64,000 bases of DNA from contig BCIO01000001.1 in NCBI GenBank assembly GCA_001599975.1, forward strand, positions 2,046,001 to 2,110,000. The letters run 5' to 3'. A program made the position numbers and the translations under genes. Positions 11,404 through 23,617 of the stretch are shown in pieces. The notes below the pieces were generated by a model. The model was not told the origin of the DNA and did not search any database. It was given only the letters and a program-made list of their open reading frames with translations. Every line of letters starts with the position of its first letter. Within the stretch, counting starts at the first letter, position 1. Source of the DNA: Cystobasidiopsis lactophilus (Eukaryota > Basidiomycota > Agaricostilbomycetes > Agaricostilbales > Chionosphaeraceae).

Positions 11404-12689
11404 ATGGGCGTTCCCGAGGTTCAAGCGTTAGACGCCGCTACTTGCACTCCAGATGAGATCATTGCAGCCTTGAAGCTGGCTGGCGGTGTCGTGGTCAAGA
11501 ACCTGGTCTCTCTCGAAGACTGTGCTCAAATGGAGGCCGACTTCCGTCCCTCGCTCGAGTCCGGCAAGTACGAGGTCCTCTCGTCGGACACCTTCCTGCC
11601 AGCCGCCACCAAGAAGACGGGCGGGATGATCAACAAGTCGGAGACGTTCTGGAAAAAGATGCTGCTCAACCAGCTCTGGCTCGACGTCACCAACGAGCTC
11701 TTGACGGACCACTTCTGGAGCTGGGAAGGTGACCGAAAGGTCGAAGCTGTTTCCTCGCCGATCATCAACAATACTATCGAAAGTTACTCTCTAACTTGAA
11801 ACTGTCGTCAGATCTAACCGGTCGCGTTAACAGGTCTTCTCCGTTCGACCCGGTTCCACCGCTCAGCCTCTCCACCGCGATTCAATCCCTCAGCACCTGT
11901 ACATGCCGGCCATCGACAAGTTTCCTGAGCAGCACAGAAAGTCACAGCGAGAGAGCTGCATAGGGTTGTTTGTGGCTGGCAGCAAGGCCACCAAGAAGAA
12001 CGGCGCGACCAGGTTCATCCCCGGCTCGCATCTTTGGGCCCACGAGCAGCCTCCCAACGAGGACTTGTGCTACTACGCAGAGGTGCGCTCGATCTTCCAC
12101 GCATTTTATGTGAGCTATGATTGAAGTCGAACTCGCAAAACAGCTCGAGAAGGGTGGTGAGCATAATCGGTTTCTATCCTCCTCCACAGCGCTGACTTAC
12201 ACTTTGCATCGAAAAAGATGCCTTCCTCATGATGGGCAACTGCTACCACGGAGGATCTGCCAACCTGTGTGAAGTCGGCGAGGAGAACTCTGAGCGCCTG
12301 CTCTTCTCCAGCTTCATGCTTCGCGGCTGTGAGTGCTCGCTGTTCCTCCAGGCTCGATGCAGCCAGCTGAAGTTAACAATCTACAGTCTACCGCACCGAA
12401 GAGAACCAGTTCCTGTCCATGCCAATCGAGAAGGTGGCGGCCTTGCCCGAATCAATGCAGAGGCTCATGGGCTAGTCAGTCTTTTTGTCGCTCGTCATGA
12501 TCGAGCCCATCTCATCATCGCACTATACAGTGGTCTGTCTGAGCCATTCTGCGGTGAGTTTGGCTGGTCTCCTTGCGTCCCCAAGGAATTTCATTAAAGC
12601 GGAGATTTTTTTGCCACCCTTCCCAAACAGGCTTCGTCGACTTCCGCGACCCCATGCATGTGCTCGAGGCGATCAAGAACAAGGCTTGA
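11404..12689 (+). CDS. Phytanoyl-CoA dioxygenase (PhyH) family Fe(II)/2-oxoglutarate oxygenase
   Basis: The gene encodes a non-heme iron dioxygenase that would hydroxylate a small-molecule substrate using 2-oxoglutarate and oxygen. The iron triad is visible as H-x-D in AQPLHRDSIPQHL and a distal His in MMGNCYHGGSAN. The surrounding signature VFSVRPGSTAQPLHRD and FIPGSHLW is typical of fungal PhyH-like proteins. The start MGVPEVQALDAATCTPDEI leads into the N-terminal helices VVVKNLVSLEDCAQM, as expected. Later exons give ERLLFSSFMLRG, YRTEENQFLSMPIEKV and a C-terminal GFVDFRDPMHVLEAIKNKA. At least four introns are present, near 11729-11833, 12082-12144 and two more between 12327 and 12630. Length is about 310 residues, normal for the family. 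Fungal relatives act in secondary metabolism or on lipids; no neighbour supports a metabolite cluster, so the substrate is open. Confidence 0.87.
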
Positions 12690-13709
12690 TCTGGCTTGGC
12701 TCCTTCGCTCAAGAAACGACCAAGAAGTAACGAATTTGGAGGACGACCTCATGCAGCCACTGGGCTCGTGGGGGCTGTTCTCTGCCTGTGATTTAATGTG
12801 CTATGATTCGAGGGTCCACACTGTGTGCAAATAGCGTCCAAAGGGCGCCCGTATAGAACCAGCAGTTAGACCGACTCTGAGAAAAGTTGCCACCGTGCCA
12901 AAGCCAACCCAAAACGACGATCCCTCGTTCTCGTTGCATCAGCAAATTCGAGAGGCCCTTTTAGAAGGCAAGCTTCACCCATGTGGCCCGTCCTTGCCCT
13001 GGCTCACGCAACGTGCAACGAGAAAAGAAGCCGGCATCGTCGATGGGCCGCCCTTTTGTCATTGACGCTCGCCTGAAGAACCCTCGAAATTCGGACGTGG
13101 CCTCCGGCTGCCCTCTTTTTCTGCCATCATGACTGTCTGCTTCGGACCGAAAGACGACTTCCCAAGCTCAACCCAAAGGGCGCGCCTCGACTCGGTTTTT
13201 CAGCTTTGTCTCGGGTTGGGCAAACCCGATTTCCGACCATGCCCATTTTTTGCAGGGTGCCACCCTTTAACCGTGTCTGCCTTATGTTCACCCTGGCAAG
13301 AAGAGACTTGCCCGATTCAGCCCGGGTCCTGGCCCCCTTCTGCTGCCGTGTGCGCGCCTGCCTTCGGCTCTGCATCCGTTCCCAAATAGCCGATCCTCGA
13401 CGAGAAAGCTGGGGTCTGGTGGCGAGTGCCCTCAAAAAAGCATATTGTAAAGTGCCGGAGGACCCTCATATGGGTCGGCGCCTTCATATGCCAAAGGCAA
13501 AAGGCGCGAGAGGTGATAGAGACGTGCTGCCCCCAATGCCCCTGCTCGCTGTCGCGCAAAATTTCGAGGGTCCTGGAGTGCCTATAAAGTGCAGGCTTCT
13601 ACTCTTGTTCTGCTCTAACCACCTTCTACCTTGTTCACTCAGCTCTACGTTCTCACGAATCGCTACCGAATTCTCAACGACTTCCTTCCCCTCAACACCA
13701 AAAGTAAAC
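12690..13709. promoter_or_regulatory. Long intergenic region, probable promoter of the DPBB gene
   Basis: About one kilobase holds no supported gene; the small open frames on both strands have no domain and random-looking sequence. A TATAAA box lies at 13583-13588, about 125 bases before the start codon. Pyrimidine-rich tracts and CAACACC-type leader sequence follow it. The long upstream region and a clear TATA box suggest strong or regulated expression of the small secreted protein, which is an inference. Confidence 0.5.
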
Positions 13710-14209
13710 ATGAAGTTCGCAGCCACCCTTAGCGCCCTCTTCCTCGCCGCCCTCTCTACTGCGGCTCCCGTCCAAGAGCGCGGCACCTACTCTGGCACAG
13801 CTACCTAGTGAGTCCCCCCTGCCCCTCCCCTGGCGCAGACTTTCGTCCTAACATGTTGGCGTGTTCACAGCTTCTACCAAGGCGGCAACGCTGGCGCTTG
13901 CGGCCACTACAACCAGGACTCGTCCTACGTCGTCGCGCTGTACACCAACCTGTACAACCAGGGCCACTGCGGCCAACAGATCAAGATCTCCCGGGGTGGC
14001 AAGACCATCACTGCCACTGGTTCGTTTCTCTCTTTTCCTCCCGTGTCTTAGCAACTTGGAAGCTGACCTTTGTTTGTACGTGGAAAACAGTGGCTGACGA
14101 GTGCCCAAGCTGCTCGGGCGACTCGCACATCGACCTCTCCGTCGGCGCATTCACCGCGCTCGGCTCCGAGTCGGAGGGCCTCATCGGCGTCACTTGGTGG
14201 TTCGAGTAA
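13710..14209 (+). CDS. Small secreted RlpA-like double-psi beta-barrel protein
   Basis: This short secreted protein of about 120 residues has a signal peptide (MKFAATLSALFLAALSTAAP) and then a single double-psi beta-barrel domain of the RlpA/barwin/expansin kind: TYSGTATYFYQGGNAGACGHY, SSYVVALYTNLYNQGHCGQQIKI, TVADECPSCSGDSHIDLSVGAF and a final GVTWWFE. The family signatures AC-GHY, VADECPSC and HIDLS are all present. Two introns interrupt it, near 13807-13870 and 14020-14090. In basidiomycetes such proteins include riboflavin-aldehyde-forming-enzyme-like and plant-interaction proteins; whether this one binds cell walls or acts as an enzyme cannot be read from sequence. The TATA box and long upstream region point to regulated expression. 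Confidence 0.9.
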
Positions 14210-14625
14210 ATCTCTCCCCATCACTCGCCAATCGTCCAGTCGTCAGTCGTTCAAGGGTTGACCATCCTGCTCGCCACTCTTTCGCGCACCCATTCGACTT
14301 TCGACTCTCACGCAAACCATCTCCATCGTCGTTCCAGCAGTGCCAACACACTCTCATTGTATCACCATATCCCTCGTTCATCCAACCAAAAAGACTTCGT
14401 CGAGAGGTCCAAACCCAAACCTTTTGTACAATCCTAAGTCGCTAGAAGCAATACCGTCTTTATTTTGTTATATAGTCCCATCTTATAGCTCTTTGCAAAG
14501 AGGCAAAGCAAGCTTATCATATTCCAAAATCCGTCTTGTGCGAGGTGGCAAACCAGCATTGAGCCTGGTGTGAAGTTCGACCTTGGCCGTGCCTTCGAAG
14601 TGCGGTCCTTGCTCTTTGACAAGCA
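14210..14625. other. Intergenic, DPBB 3' UTR and promoter of the acidic-protein gene
   Basis: No gene is seen in these 416 bases. TGTACA lies at 14425-14430, and an AT-rich stretch follows at about 14450-14500, consistent with a terminator and polyadenylation zone. Confidence 0.45.
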
Positions 14626-17600
14626 ATGGCCCAGCCCTCGCCCGGCTTCGGCCCTTCTCTGCGCCTCGAGCCCCTCCCGCGACGGCGCCCGAGCAGCCCT
14701 ACGCGGCGCAACCCGTTCGAGCAGCTCCAACAAGCCGAGCTCGACTCGTTCGTGTCCGACGTCTCGCTGCGCATCAAAACCGCCTTGCACTTGGTCCCCC
14801 CTCAACCTCAACATGTGGCTGGGACGACGACGAGGGATGTGTTCGAAGCGGCCGAGGGAGAAGCCGAGAGGTGCGTTGTTGCCTGTGCGCATTGACATGC
14901 GCTGAGGTGTGACAAGGACACACAGGTTGTACCCTGCCTTGCCTTTGGACGACGACGAGGAAGCGGATCAATCTGTCCTAGCGACAAAGAGGAACCAAGG
15001 CGTGCTGGCGCCAAATGGCGAGCTCGTCCGCCTCCCCACCGACTCTCCCTCCGCCTCTGCCTCCGACAACAACGACGACGACGACGACGCTGCCGAGGAC
15101 GTAGCTGCTGCCCTTGAAGAATCCTCTGAAGAATCCGAGCTGGCCTCCTCCGAAGACGACGACGGTGATCAACCTCCTCCACCACCTCCAGGTGTCAAGC
15201 GTCAACCACAAGGTCCCAACCCATTCAAGAAGCCCTCTAAACCACCTGTCTATGCCTCCACTTTGCACTCCCGCGGAGACGCTGTCGGCCGGCTCAAACC
15301 AACGATGGATTCCGAAGCGTTGGAAGCGCTCTATGGCTCGGATTCGCCCTCTGGCTCTGACGAGAACGCAGAGGAGGAGGCGGCGGACGAGGATAGGGAG
15401 GACGACGAGGAGATGTGGGACCGCATTCCAGCCCACCTCAAAGGCAAAGGCAGGGAGGAGAGCGAGGAGGAGGAGGAGTGGATGCTTGGTGAGGATGAGC
15501 AATCCGACCAGGCCAATGGAGACTCCGACCAGGCCGAGGACGAGGAGGGCTCCGAGCAGGCTGGAGAAGAAGATGGGCAAGCGGAGGGTCCAAAAGTCAT
15601 TGAGCTGCTGGATTCCAGCGACGAGGAGGACGAGTTGGAGTCTGGTGGAGATGACGAACAGTATGCGTCTGGCGAGGAGCAGGAGGATGATTTGGCCAGG
15701 CTGCCTGGAGACGATCACTCTGGAGCCGACGAGGAGGCTTCGGAGCAACAGGACGAAGAGGAAGAGCAGGACATCCCGGTCCCTCCACCAGCTCAAGGTG
15801 CTTTTTGAAGCTTTCAAAGAAGCTGCTCAATAAAAAAGCTGACTGACGGCGACAAGCAGAGTACGACTTCAACCCGCTGATGGACGACGAGGTGGTGGAG
15901 CCCATCCCACAGTGGACTTTGGAAGACGTGCTCTCGGAAATGCCGGACGACCCGCCCCCTCGCTCGCTCAGTGCGGCCGCCGCAGCGCCGTCGTTTGCTG
16001 ATTTCATCAACCTCACCACTTCCACCTCGGCTGGCTTGATCGACCCCAACTTGTTCGCCCAAGAACCAGTGATGACCGAATACACCGACTTCTCAGCTGA
16101 GCTCGCCGCTGCTCAATTGTTAACCACCACCTCTCAACAGCAACAGCCACTACCTGCCACCCCAACTAAAGAATCGATCACGGAGGAGATGAGGTCGTCG
16201 CCGATGCGGAAGGAAGAAGTCATCTTGGTCACGGACGACGAGGCGTCTTCGCCTTTACCTGCTCCCCCGGCCGTGCCAGAGGAAGAAGAAGCAACGACGC
16301 CGACAACGAAGAAGCATGTCCACATTGCTGAGGACCTACCTCATTTCATCCCGGAATCCGCGCTTGCCCCCGAAGACGAGGCAGCGTACGAAGTGGAGAG
16401 CTACGCCACCTTCTCGAGGGACGCCACCTTGTCGCCTGGTTTGTCCGTCCACTCGCTCCAGTCCCAACACCCAGCGCAGGGCGAAGAGCCGGACGAAGTG
16501 CTTTCCCCTTCCCCTTCCGCCCTCCGACTTGGCTTCTTCTCACCCCCGCCTGAGACCGAGGCCGAGCTGGTGGAAACGATGGAGATCGATCTGGTCGAGT
16601 TGGAAGCACCGACGAGCGAGTTGGCCGATGAAGAGCAATCTCAAGAAGCCGCCACCACCTCCGAACTGCCCACCGAAGAGTCCAACGCCACGCCCAGCCC
16701 GGAAGTGGATGAAAAAGCGGAGCTGGAAGTGCCGGAAACGATGGCGAGCGAGCCCAACTTGAACGACGAGCTGAGGCAAGAGCAGTTCCAAGAGGCCCTA
16801 CCTTCCGAGCTCCCCACGCCCACTGAGGAGGAAGACACGATCGAAGTCGACCTCGTTTCCGATCCCCCGCCGGTGGAAGAGCAAGAAGAGGAGGACGAGG
16901 TGGTCGAAGTCCCTGCGCCGATTACCGCCAGGCAACCCAACGTGCTCCAGCCTGCCGCTTGGGACCCGACCACGCCTATCGCTTTCGGCGGCGAATCGCT
17001 TGAAGCTACCGTCCGAGAGGGTTTGCATGATCCGGCCAGGCGAGAGCACCTGAGGGAGCTGCTGGCGACCACCGGCGTGCTGGACAACCGAGCCGAGCTG
17101 GCCAGAGCGCTGCTGGAGGCGGATAAGGAGGCGGAAGCCGAGCTGGGAGAGGAAGCTAAAGAGGTCGTCGAGCTCACCCCGCTCGCGATGGCGAGGAAGA
17201 AGCTGGCGAGGAAGGCCGCGAGGAAGTCTGCCAGGGTGCGCGCCCTCCTACCTTGTTTGCTCTTTTATCAGGCTGAAGGAGCTGTTGTCCCTTCGCACAG
17301 GTCACTTTCCAGGAAGATCCTCGCCAGCCAGCTGGAGAGGGCGACGATGAACCGCTCCCGGACGATGCAGAAGTGGTCATTTTGGACCAGGACGACCTGC
17401 CAGCGCCCGACGAGTCCACTATCCCCTCTTATGTTGAGCCCATCACAACATCCACCACTAATGGCGAGGAATCCACTACCGCTCTCGACAGTCAAGAGGA
17501 AGTGGCTGTTGTTCCAGAAGCCAAACCAAGCGACGAGGGCGACCTCACCGCGCCATCTGGCGACCCTTTCGACTTACCCGACATCTCCACCTCCCGCCCT

Positions 17601-19118
17601 CTTGCCCTCAGCGATTTCTCTCCTCCTCTATCTTCGCAAGACCCTTCGGAACCCGCCGTTCCCTTCTCACACCTCTCCGACGGCTTCGCGGCCAGAGACG
17701 AGGCCATCGACGCTGCCTCCCCGCCTGCCGCTCCAAGGCGAGAGATCACCATGTCTCCTCCTCGAGGCGTCTCTCCGCCTAGAGAGACTCCAAATGGCCG
17801 CCAGCAAGAAGCTGATTTCAAAATCGTCCCTGACTTTGGCGAACCTATGGTCGAAGACGAGCCGCAGCCGCCACCTCCCTCTCCGCCTCAGGAGAAGCTT
17901 GAGTCTTCGGAAGTGGCGCTTGCTACCGCTGACGAGGAAACCCAAGAAGAGGATGCGCAGTCGGTGGAAGTTGAAGAGCCCCCTCCCGCTACCTCGGCAA
18001 AGGAAGAGCAGCCGGACGGAGCGATGGATGAGGACATCGAGGAAGCCGATACGCAGGCCACCGAAGTCGTCTCAGCCGAAGTGGAGGAGGACGAGGAAGA
18101 CGACGCTTCGCTGTCTGACTTGACCGAATCTGAAGACAGCGACGCGGAAGAGGTGCTCGCCAGCCCTGCCTCCCGAAAACGTCAGAGGAAGATGCCCGCC
18201 TCCTCTGATCGACGTCGGTCCACCCGCCTCAAAGGGCTCCCAACCCAGTCTCCCGCGTCGCCGCCCGCCCCAACTACCCCTAAATCGCCCAAAAGCCGCT
18301 CGAAGCGCATGCCTTCCGTCGCCTCCGACACCAGCCATGCCACGCCTGAGCCCGCCGTAATGGAGACTCCGCGGACCCGATCTCGCGGCCGGCTGCCACC
18401 ATCGTCCCAGACTTTCGAGGTTGAGATTCCCAAGAGCGCCCGCTCGGCTCGGGCAGCTCGTCGCAGGGCTACGAGCGTGGAAGCAGACCTCAATCCATCG
18501 CAAGACACGGATGAAGCTCCTGCTGCCGCCGCCGCTGAAGTCGAGGAGGTGCCTTCGCCACCACCTTCGCGGCCCAACGCGACTGTACACTCGCACCATG
18601 GCTCCCATCACCGCCGAAGAGAATCTTCCTCCCAGCAGACCACGCCGACTGCTCACTTGCCGGTCACTCGCTCCCATTGCACCTATCGCAAGGTCAGCAT
18701 TTCCTCTTGCTTCCCGCAACCTGGTCTCAGCTCATGCCGTTCCTCCCCCTCGCAGATTTCCTTGCCTTCGCCACAGTCGGCCAATAAGACCTACCATGTG
18801 TTGGTGCCGGAGTGCTCCATGGCTGGCAAGGAAGACGAGCTGGCCATCGATCGCGTTGAAGATTTGGGCCCGTCGACCGTCGAAGATCACGACAAGGCTG
18901 TGCCTTGGTCTTCGCCGGACAAGATGCTGGAAGAGCCCACCATCACGGCCATCGCTCGGATCGTGGGCCATGATATGCTGGAAGAGGTGGAGGTGCTTCC
19001 GCCTGTCATCAGCAAATCGGGCTCGAAGCGCAAGCGAGAGTCGGACGTTACTGCGCAGGAGGAGCCTACTTTGTTTGGGCGCATCAAAAGGCTGTTCAGG
19101 AGCGACAAGAAGGCATGA
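14626..19118 (+). CDS. Very long acidic, mostly disordered protein with a conserved-looking C-terminal block
   Basis: I do not recognise this protein of about 1,400 residues. It starts MAQPSPGFGPSLRLEPLP and has one helical stretch (NPFEQLQQAELDSFVSDV). Then follow hundreds of Asp/Glu/Ser-rich residues. A short ordered segment includes NPLMDDEVVEPIPQWTLEDV. The middle is again acidic with many Pro and Glu. Nearer the end come basic patches, RRSTRLKGLP and SPKSRSKRMPS, similar to AT-hook-like DNA contacts. The last exon, after an intron near 18693-18756, holds SHCTYRKISLPSP, TYHVLVPECSMAG and ARIVGHDMLEEVEVLPP, ending GRIKRLFRSDKKA. Other introns lie near 14876-14926, 15799-15860 and 17236-17301. 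Acidic stretches plus basic patches suggest a nuclear chromatin or scaffold protein; that is an inference from composition. Confidence 0.7.
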
Positions 19119-19402
19119 TCCTTGAATTTCATTTCGAGCCCTTGGGCGGCAGTTGTTCTGATCCTTGATCCTCCATCGCGTTCATGTCCGTGTCCAATCC
19201 ATCCTCTGAGCAAATTGGCAAGATCGCAAGCCTATAACAAATGAGGCCAACCGGCATCCGCTCGGCGCGCCCGCCCAAGTGGCTGCGTCCAGTGTTCATG
19301 CCAACTTGCCTTGCACCGACGGCCGCAGCGTTCAGATTTGACACCACGAGCTGTTCGGTTCTATACCCTGTCGCTTCATTAGCTATTTAGCTCGAAGCGA
19401 GC

Positions 19403-22109
19403 ATGTTGAGGCGACGGAAGACGTCCAGCAGCTCCTCTGGCGGCCTAACTTACAAGGGGCTCTTTGCGCTGGCGCTGGCCTGCCTGTTCGTCCTATTGGT
19501 CTTCAACCGGCAGACGGAGCACGCGCGACCGAGTTCGGCTTCTGTGATTGGCCACCAAGCGGGCGACGCTGCCTTCCGTGTGCAGACCTCCAAGGCCAAC
19601 CCGTCGCATGAAGATCCCGGCGAAGCAGAGTTCCAGTCTTCTGTGATCCACAACGCCCCTGCCCAATCCTATCCTAATGTCTGGAACCCTTACAAGGCGA
19701 ACCCAACGCCGATCACAGACCTCTTTGTGATCTCCTGCGCCGTGTCGCCGCGCATTTGGCCAGACGCCTGCCTCCCGCCCTCGTCGCCCGCCGATGAAGC
19801 TGTGCACGGAGAGTGGGTCCGTCTTGATAAAGACCTCAATGCCAAAGTCGGGTACGTGCTTCGCCCTTTCCTTTGCTTCATGCAAGTGAGTCTGGCTAAG
19901 ACGGGACACGCACCCAGCATTTGGTATCTCTACCTCTTCTATCGCCGTCGAATGCCTTCTTCCACGCTGCCAGTGTTAAGCGACATCCTGCTCTTGACGC
20001 CGGCCGAAGCAGAATCGCCCGAACACAAGCCGCATCTGACGTCTGAAGGGTGGCGTATGGTCAAGGAGTCACTAAGAAGCGGAGTATGGAAAGCACCGGA
20101 GCTAAATCTGTGGTACAAGACTTCGACAAACGCGAGCGAAGGGCTGAACGAGCTCGACGTCGTTTACGGAACGTCTGCTCTGAGGCCAGGGTGGAAGGAG
20201 CTTGGCACAGTGACCGAGCTTGAGGGGAAAGCAAAGGTCAAATTGCAAGGGCGGGCATCGTCTGGCCTCTCGCTCACCTCTACCCCGACGCCACCGCTTC
20301 GATTTTCGCCGGAAGGCAACTTCACCATTCTCCAGATTGCCGACCTTCATTTCTCTGTGCGCGATGGCTTGTGTCGCGACATCGTTAACAACACTGCATG
20401 TCCGGCCGTGCCAGAGAGGGCCGACTTTGCCACATTGGACTGGCTTCGGCCTTTAATCACAGAGGTTAAACCGGGGCTGATTGTCCTGACTGGGGACCAG
20501 TGCGCTTGCTTTCTTCTCAGATTGACCGCTTCTGAGAGCGTGATGTGCCTGGTAGACTAAATGGCCAAGAAAGCTCATGGGACGCAGCGTCAGTCATCAA
20601 CAAGGTGGCGGCTCTCTTCCTCGACTTTCGCATCCCCTGGACCGTCATCTTCGGCAACCATGACTCCGAGGCCACAGATCTTGACCGTGCGGCCCAGATG
20701 CGGATCTACGAGACTTTCCCTTACTTTGTCGGCTCTGCCGGCCCGTCGTCCGTCGATGGCGTCGGCAACTATCGTTTGGAGCTGAAGAGCGCCGACCCGA
20801 CCAACACCACCTTGTTCAACCTCTACATGTTTGACTCCCACGCCAACGCTAAGATTGGCTTCTTCTCCACCTCCGATTACGATACTCTCAAAGACAGCCA
20901 GCGGGACTTCTTCAAGGCAGAGAGCAGCAAAGTCCAACCCATTCTACGACCCTACAGACCACCAGACCTGTCCTACGAGGATGGCCCATTCAGAATCTCC
21001 AGCGACGATGACGACAAGCGCAAGACCCGGCGGCGGCGCCAAAGCAAGCGTCAAGCCTCCACCCCCGAGCAAAGCTTCTTGAAGCCTAACGCCATGGCCT
21101 TCTGGCATATACCAGGTCCGCTTTCTGCTCACCTCTGTATGCAAAGCTAATGCCGACGGCGCCATGGACAGTGCCAGAAGCCTACGACCCTCCAGATCGG
21201 TCCTCGACGACGGGACGTGAACTCGAGATTGGTACAACGACCCTAGAAGGCTACTCTGCCCCTAAAAGTACGTACGGCGACTCTTGTTGCGTGCTCCGTT
21301 CTCAATGACAAAGGCAGAAAACACGGAGTTCTTTACGAAGGCCATCCTGGCGCAAGGCGAAGCTGGGGAGGCTTTTGGAGCTACGCCTGAGGTCAAGGTC
21401 CTGGTTCATGGCCACTCCCACCTGAGAGACGCTTGTACACGGATCAAGGGAGTGTGGATGTGTTTCAGCGGAGGCTCTGTGAGTTCAACGTCTTGCTAGA
21501 GGCTTGAAGCTGACGTCTCGTTACAGTCATACGCTGGCTACAGTATTGTGGGGTTCGATCGACGCGTGCGAGTCTTCAATCTGGCAGAATATGGCGAGAC
21601 GATCGAAACCTATAAGCTGCTTGACGGTTCCGGCGTGAGTGCAGCTCTGTTGCCCTCACCAAGTGACTGAAAACATGTCGACATAGGCTGGTGCTCGAGC
21701 CGACGGCCAATTTGCTGCAGCTGTTGCGGCCATTGACAAGAGCGGGATCCCCGACAAGACTGATGTCGAGCCTTTCGAGACCGTGCCGGAGCAAGAGCAA
21801 GTCCAGAGTGTGCAAGAGTTCACGGAGGAGGCCGACGGTCTCATCCAAGAACTTGAGTCGGAGGAGGATCGCCTGAAGGATAGCAACCCGACAGAGGCAG
21901 CCGCGCTGGAGCAGCTGGCCGAGGAAGTGAAGGAAGAGGAGCAATTCGTTGAGGCGGAAGCTGGCACTCTAGCGGAAGCACCATCTACACCGACAGACGG
22001 GGACGAGGACGAGTGGCGGCGGCGCCAGCGTCGCGCTAAGCGGCAAAGCGGAACTCGTTACTTCATGCAGGACCGGGTGGTATTGGTAGGGAAAAGTGCC
22101 TTGCGCTGA
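19403..22109 (+). CDS. DCR2: Dcr2-like type II membrane calcineurin-type phosphoesterase
   Basis: The protein is a metallophosphatase anchored by an N-terminal membrane helix (YKGLFALALACLFVLLVF after the basic MLRRRKTSSSS). Catalytic motifs of the calcineurin-like fold appear in order: FTILQIADLHFS (D-x-H), LIVLTGDQLNG (GDx2), WTVIFGNHDSE (GNHD), and the late VLVHGHSHLRDACT (GHxH). The catalytic sequence continues across introns near 20500-20555, 21113-21170, 21268-21315, 21478-21526 and 21633-21686. Yeast Dcr2 dephosphorylates targets including Ire1 and acts in cell-cycle entry and ER stress; orthology is inferred from the type II layout and the GDQLNG motif. The tail after the domain is acidic and helical (EQVQSVQEFTEEADGLIQEL), then basic. 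The large pre-domain segment between residues 40 and 310 fits the fungal family. Confidence 0.88.
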
Positions 22110-22189
22110 TTCAAGAATCGTTCTATAGAGGCCGAACAGCGGCCGTTGTACAGTAATCGATTCCATGGACTTGTAGATTCAAATCATGG

Positions 22190-23488
22190 TCATGGCAAAC
22201 CCCACGCTCCCCTTTCGAGGCAATCTGAGGGCAGCAACTTCCCTACTCGTTGTCTCTCTTCATCAGACAGAAGCATTTGCAGCAAGTCAAACCGAGGAGT
22301 CTTCGCAAGCTCCGCCAGGACTTCTTCAGATTGTGCACCTCCTCTGAGAGTGCATTAGGAGCAGACCAGCAACGAAGTAGAGCGTACTCACGCTTGCTCG
22401 CAAGCATCAATGATGTCGGACAGAAGGTCTGGCTCCAAGCTGGACTGCAAAAGCGGCGGTAGCGAAGACGGCGCGATTGTCTGCACACCCCAACGACTAT
22501 GGCTTAGGTTGTCCAACTTTGCGTAGAGTCTCAGCTTACTGCCAAAATTGTCCATAGACTTGCTGGAAAGGTCGCGTCTGCTTTTGCTTCCCTCCATTCC
22601 CTCAAGAACTGAAAGGAAGAGGTGATAGGCACCACCTGGCGTGGCGGTAGCGCTTTGGGGGCTATCGCAGGGATTGGTGGCGAGGGAACGACTGGCTTGA
22701 CAGGAGGGTTAGAGGAGAGCCGAGCTGTGCGAGCTTGTTTGGCGGCAAGGAAGGACTTGTTCTGAGCTTTCGGCGGGTCCAAGCGCCGGGTCGATACAGG
22801 CCGGAGCAACTCGTCATCGCCCTCGTCGCTGGGAGTGATAGCGGCTTGTAATGTCTTCGTGCGCTGCTGTTCGCTCGAAGAGGGCGTGGGACTTGCGAAG
22901 CGTTGCTTGCGCTCCTGCCTTGCGGCCTCTTCTCGGTCCAGCGCCTCTTGCAGCGCCGCCACTTGAGCTAGCTCAGCCTTTATTTCAGAGTTGCTGGGTT
23001 CCTGGTAGTGCCTTTGCTCAGCGAATTGGCTCAGGAAAGCGCAGGTTTTCCCAAGAAAAACTCGCCAGCTGTAGAGCAGCGTCCAGGTCGTCCTGGTGGC
23101 TCCCTCTAAGAAAAGCTGCTGAACGTCTCATCAAAACGTCATACCTTGGCCTCTGTCAGCTTGACCAACGACTTTCGAGCCAGCCCGCGCCGAAACAGCG
23201 CCTTGGCCTGCTTCGGTTTGAGTTCCAGCGAGAGCGTCGCATCTCGTTCAGCGTCCAGGAACTTGTTCAGCTTCAAGTAGCACTGGCAGCGGTTCAGGTA
23301 GTAGGGTGCCTTTGGACTTTTGGTGATGGCCTTGGTGTAATAGCCCTGCCAGCTCGACTCGACTCAAATGGCATTCTTTTCGAATGAGATGGGCGCGGGG
23401 TGGCACTCACGATGGCCTCGACGTAGGCGCCTGCTTTGAAAGATGCATTGCCTTTCAGTTTCAGGCTTTCTGCTTCGTCTTGCGCCAT
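22190..23488 (-). CDS. RPAP3: RPAP3-like TPR co-chaperone with RPAP3 C-terminal domain
   Basis: The start MAQDEAESLKLKGNASFKAGAYVEAI leads straight into TPR helices: GYYTKAITKSPKAPYYLNRC, CYLKLNKFLDAERDATLSLELKPKQAKALFRRGLA. TPRs of this kind hold the C-terminal tail of Hsp90 or Hsp70. A charged linker follows, then a C-terminal domain with SFQFLREWREA, GVQTIAPSSLPPLLQSSLEPDLLSDII and RFDLLQMLLSDEERQRVGKLL, ending LERGAWGLP. That domain matches the RPAP3_C fold, which binds RuvBL-type partners in R2TP assembly of RNA polymerases and snoRNPs. Intron positions near 23340-23410 and 22340-22385 are clear; the one just after LQLAS is not resolved. An upstream in-frame Met exists, but the TPR begins directly after MAQ. 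It converges on the DCR2-like gene with 80 bases between stops. Confidence 0.85.
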
Positions 23489-23617
23489 GCTCAGTGACAG
23501 TCCGGGTGGGAGAGCAGTTGGCCCGGCGCCAAATCGCGACTTTACAATGCACAGAGGACGCAACTCATGGCTGCCAGATATAGTGATGCGCGAAGGACTG
23601 GAATCACCGTGCAGAGC

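Noticed and set aside
14978-15817. 279-codon minus-strand frame rich in Leu, Val and Arg
   Set aside because: It is the reverse complement of the Asp/Glu-rich repeat codons of the acidic protein; it mimics a membrane protein by chance.
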